Of a stretch of 64,000 nucleotides of DNA, positions 63,942 through 64,000 are shown one piece after another. The stretch is taken from positions 765,001 through 829,000 of the forward strand of contig NZ_OX636706.1 in NCBI RefSeq assembly GCF_951793255.1, read 5' to 3'. Each line of letters begins with the position of its first letter. Within the stretch, counting starts at the first letter, position 1. Position numbers and translations under genes: made by a program. The notes below the pieces were generated by a model, which was not told the origin of the DNA, ran no database searches, and was given only the letters and a program-made list of their open reading frames with translations. This DNA comes from Desulfovibrio piger (lineage in GTDB: Bacteria > Desulfobacterota > Desulfovibrionia > Desulfovibrionales > Desulfovibrionaceae).

Positions 63942-63973
63942 AAAAAGCCTGTTCCCCGGAACGGGCTTTTTTT
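63942..63973 (+). terminator. Terminator of the universal stress protein gene
   Basis: Nine-bp stem with one G-U (63947-63955 with 63958-63966), five A before and seven T after, 22 bp past the stop. Confidence 0.85.
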
Positions 63974-64000
63974 GATGACGGCGTCCCGGCCCCGGCAGGC

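Overview
The window looks like a chromosomal segment of a host-associated sulfate-reducing Desulfovibrio (Desulfovibrionaceae). DNA is GC-rich. The content points the same way: a Desulfovibrio-type homotrimeric porin, a TunR tungstate regulator beside tupABC, a tungsten aldehyde:ferredoxin oxidoreductase operon, and a Ccm cytochrome c system whose CcmE carries CxxxY instead of HxxxY. The genus call is inference from gene content; no 16S or marker search was possible.

Layout. 0-5 kb: truB-rpsO-pnp plus a hypothetical gene (minus strand). 5-12.7 kb: a LysR regulator, a porin, an ion-transporter-superfamily permease, a GltD-like FAD/Fe-S protein and a fumarate-reductase/AprA-like flavoprotein, probably one anaerobic redox/uptake unit. 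An IS1-family element (12.9-13.6 kb) sits just upstream of the flavoprotein. 14-16.5 kb: rpmE-DUF1385-prfA. 16.9-22.7 kb: tlyA, sppA, yjbQ, a CPA2 antiporter and dinB. 23.2-26.3 kb: a tungsten enzyme operon, aor-moaD-hesA. 26.7-30.3 kb: a serine recombinase, a short segment bounded by two 26-bp inverted sites, and a large autotransporter. 30.4-33.7 kb: tunR-tupABC tungstate uptake. 34-39.9 kb: a dipeptide/nickel-type ABC transporter with fused ATPases. 40.2-41.1 kb: an IS5-family element. 41.5-46.9 kb: ccmEFABCD plus a TPR gene. 47-50.6 kb: LysR, a frameshifted MFS transporter and an enolase-superfamily sugar-acid dehydratase. Then tRNA-Ala(GGC), a DsbA-like protein, purE/purD, an FG-GAP protein, an RNA m5C methyltransferase, a TPR protein, a 1699-aa degenerate hybrid-kinase-like protein and a universal stress protein.

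The most interesting system is at 26.7-30.3 kb. A 201-aa serine recombinase of the Hin/Pin size class ends 4 bp before a 26-bp imperfect palindrome. A second 26-bp palindrome lies 81 bp further on in inverted orientation. Both have a non-palindromic central dinucleotide (GT) that is correctly opposed for inversion. The 81-bp spacer holds a good sigma70-like promoter (TTTACA-17-TAATAT) that now points away from the autotransporter gene starting at 27483 and would point at it after inversion. This looks like a self-contained phase-variation switch, read here in the OFF orientation, inserted between the tungsten-enzyme and tungstate-uptake operons.

Other points of note: the moaD-hesA junction has a 17-bp perfect inverted repeat covering the hesA start, and the Gly-Gly tail codons of moaD double as its ribosome binding site. 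The 1699-aa kinase-like protein has lost all its expected phosphotransfer residues and carries three ~170-residue repeats. Two families of intergenic hairpin repeats recur in the window.
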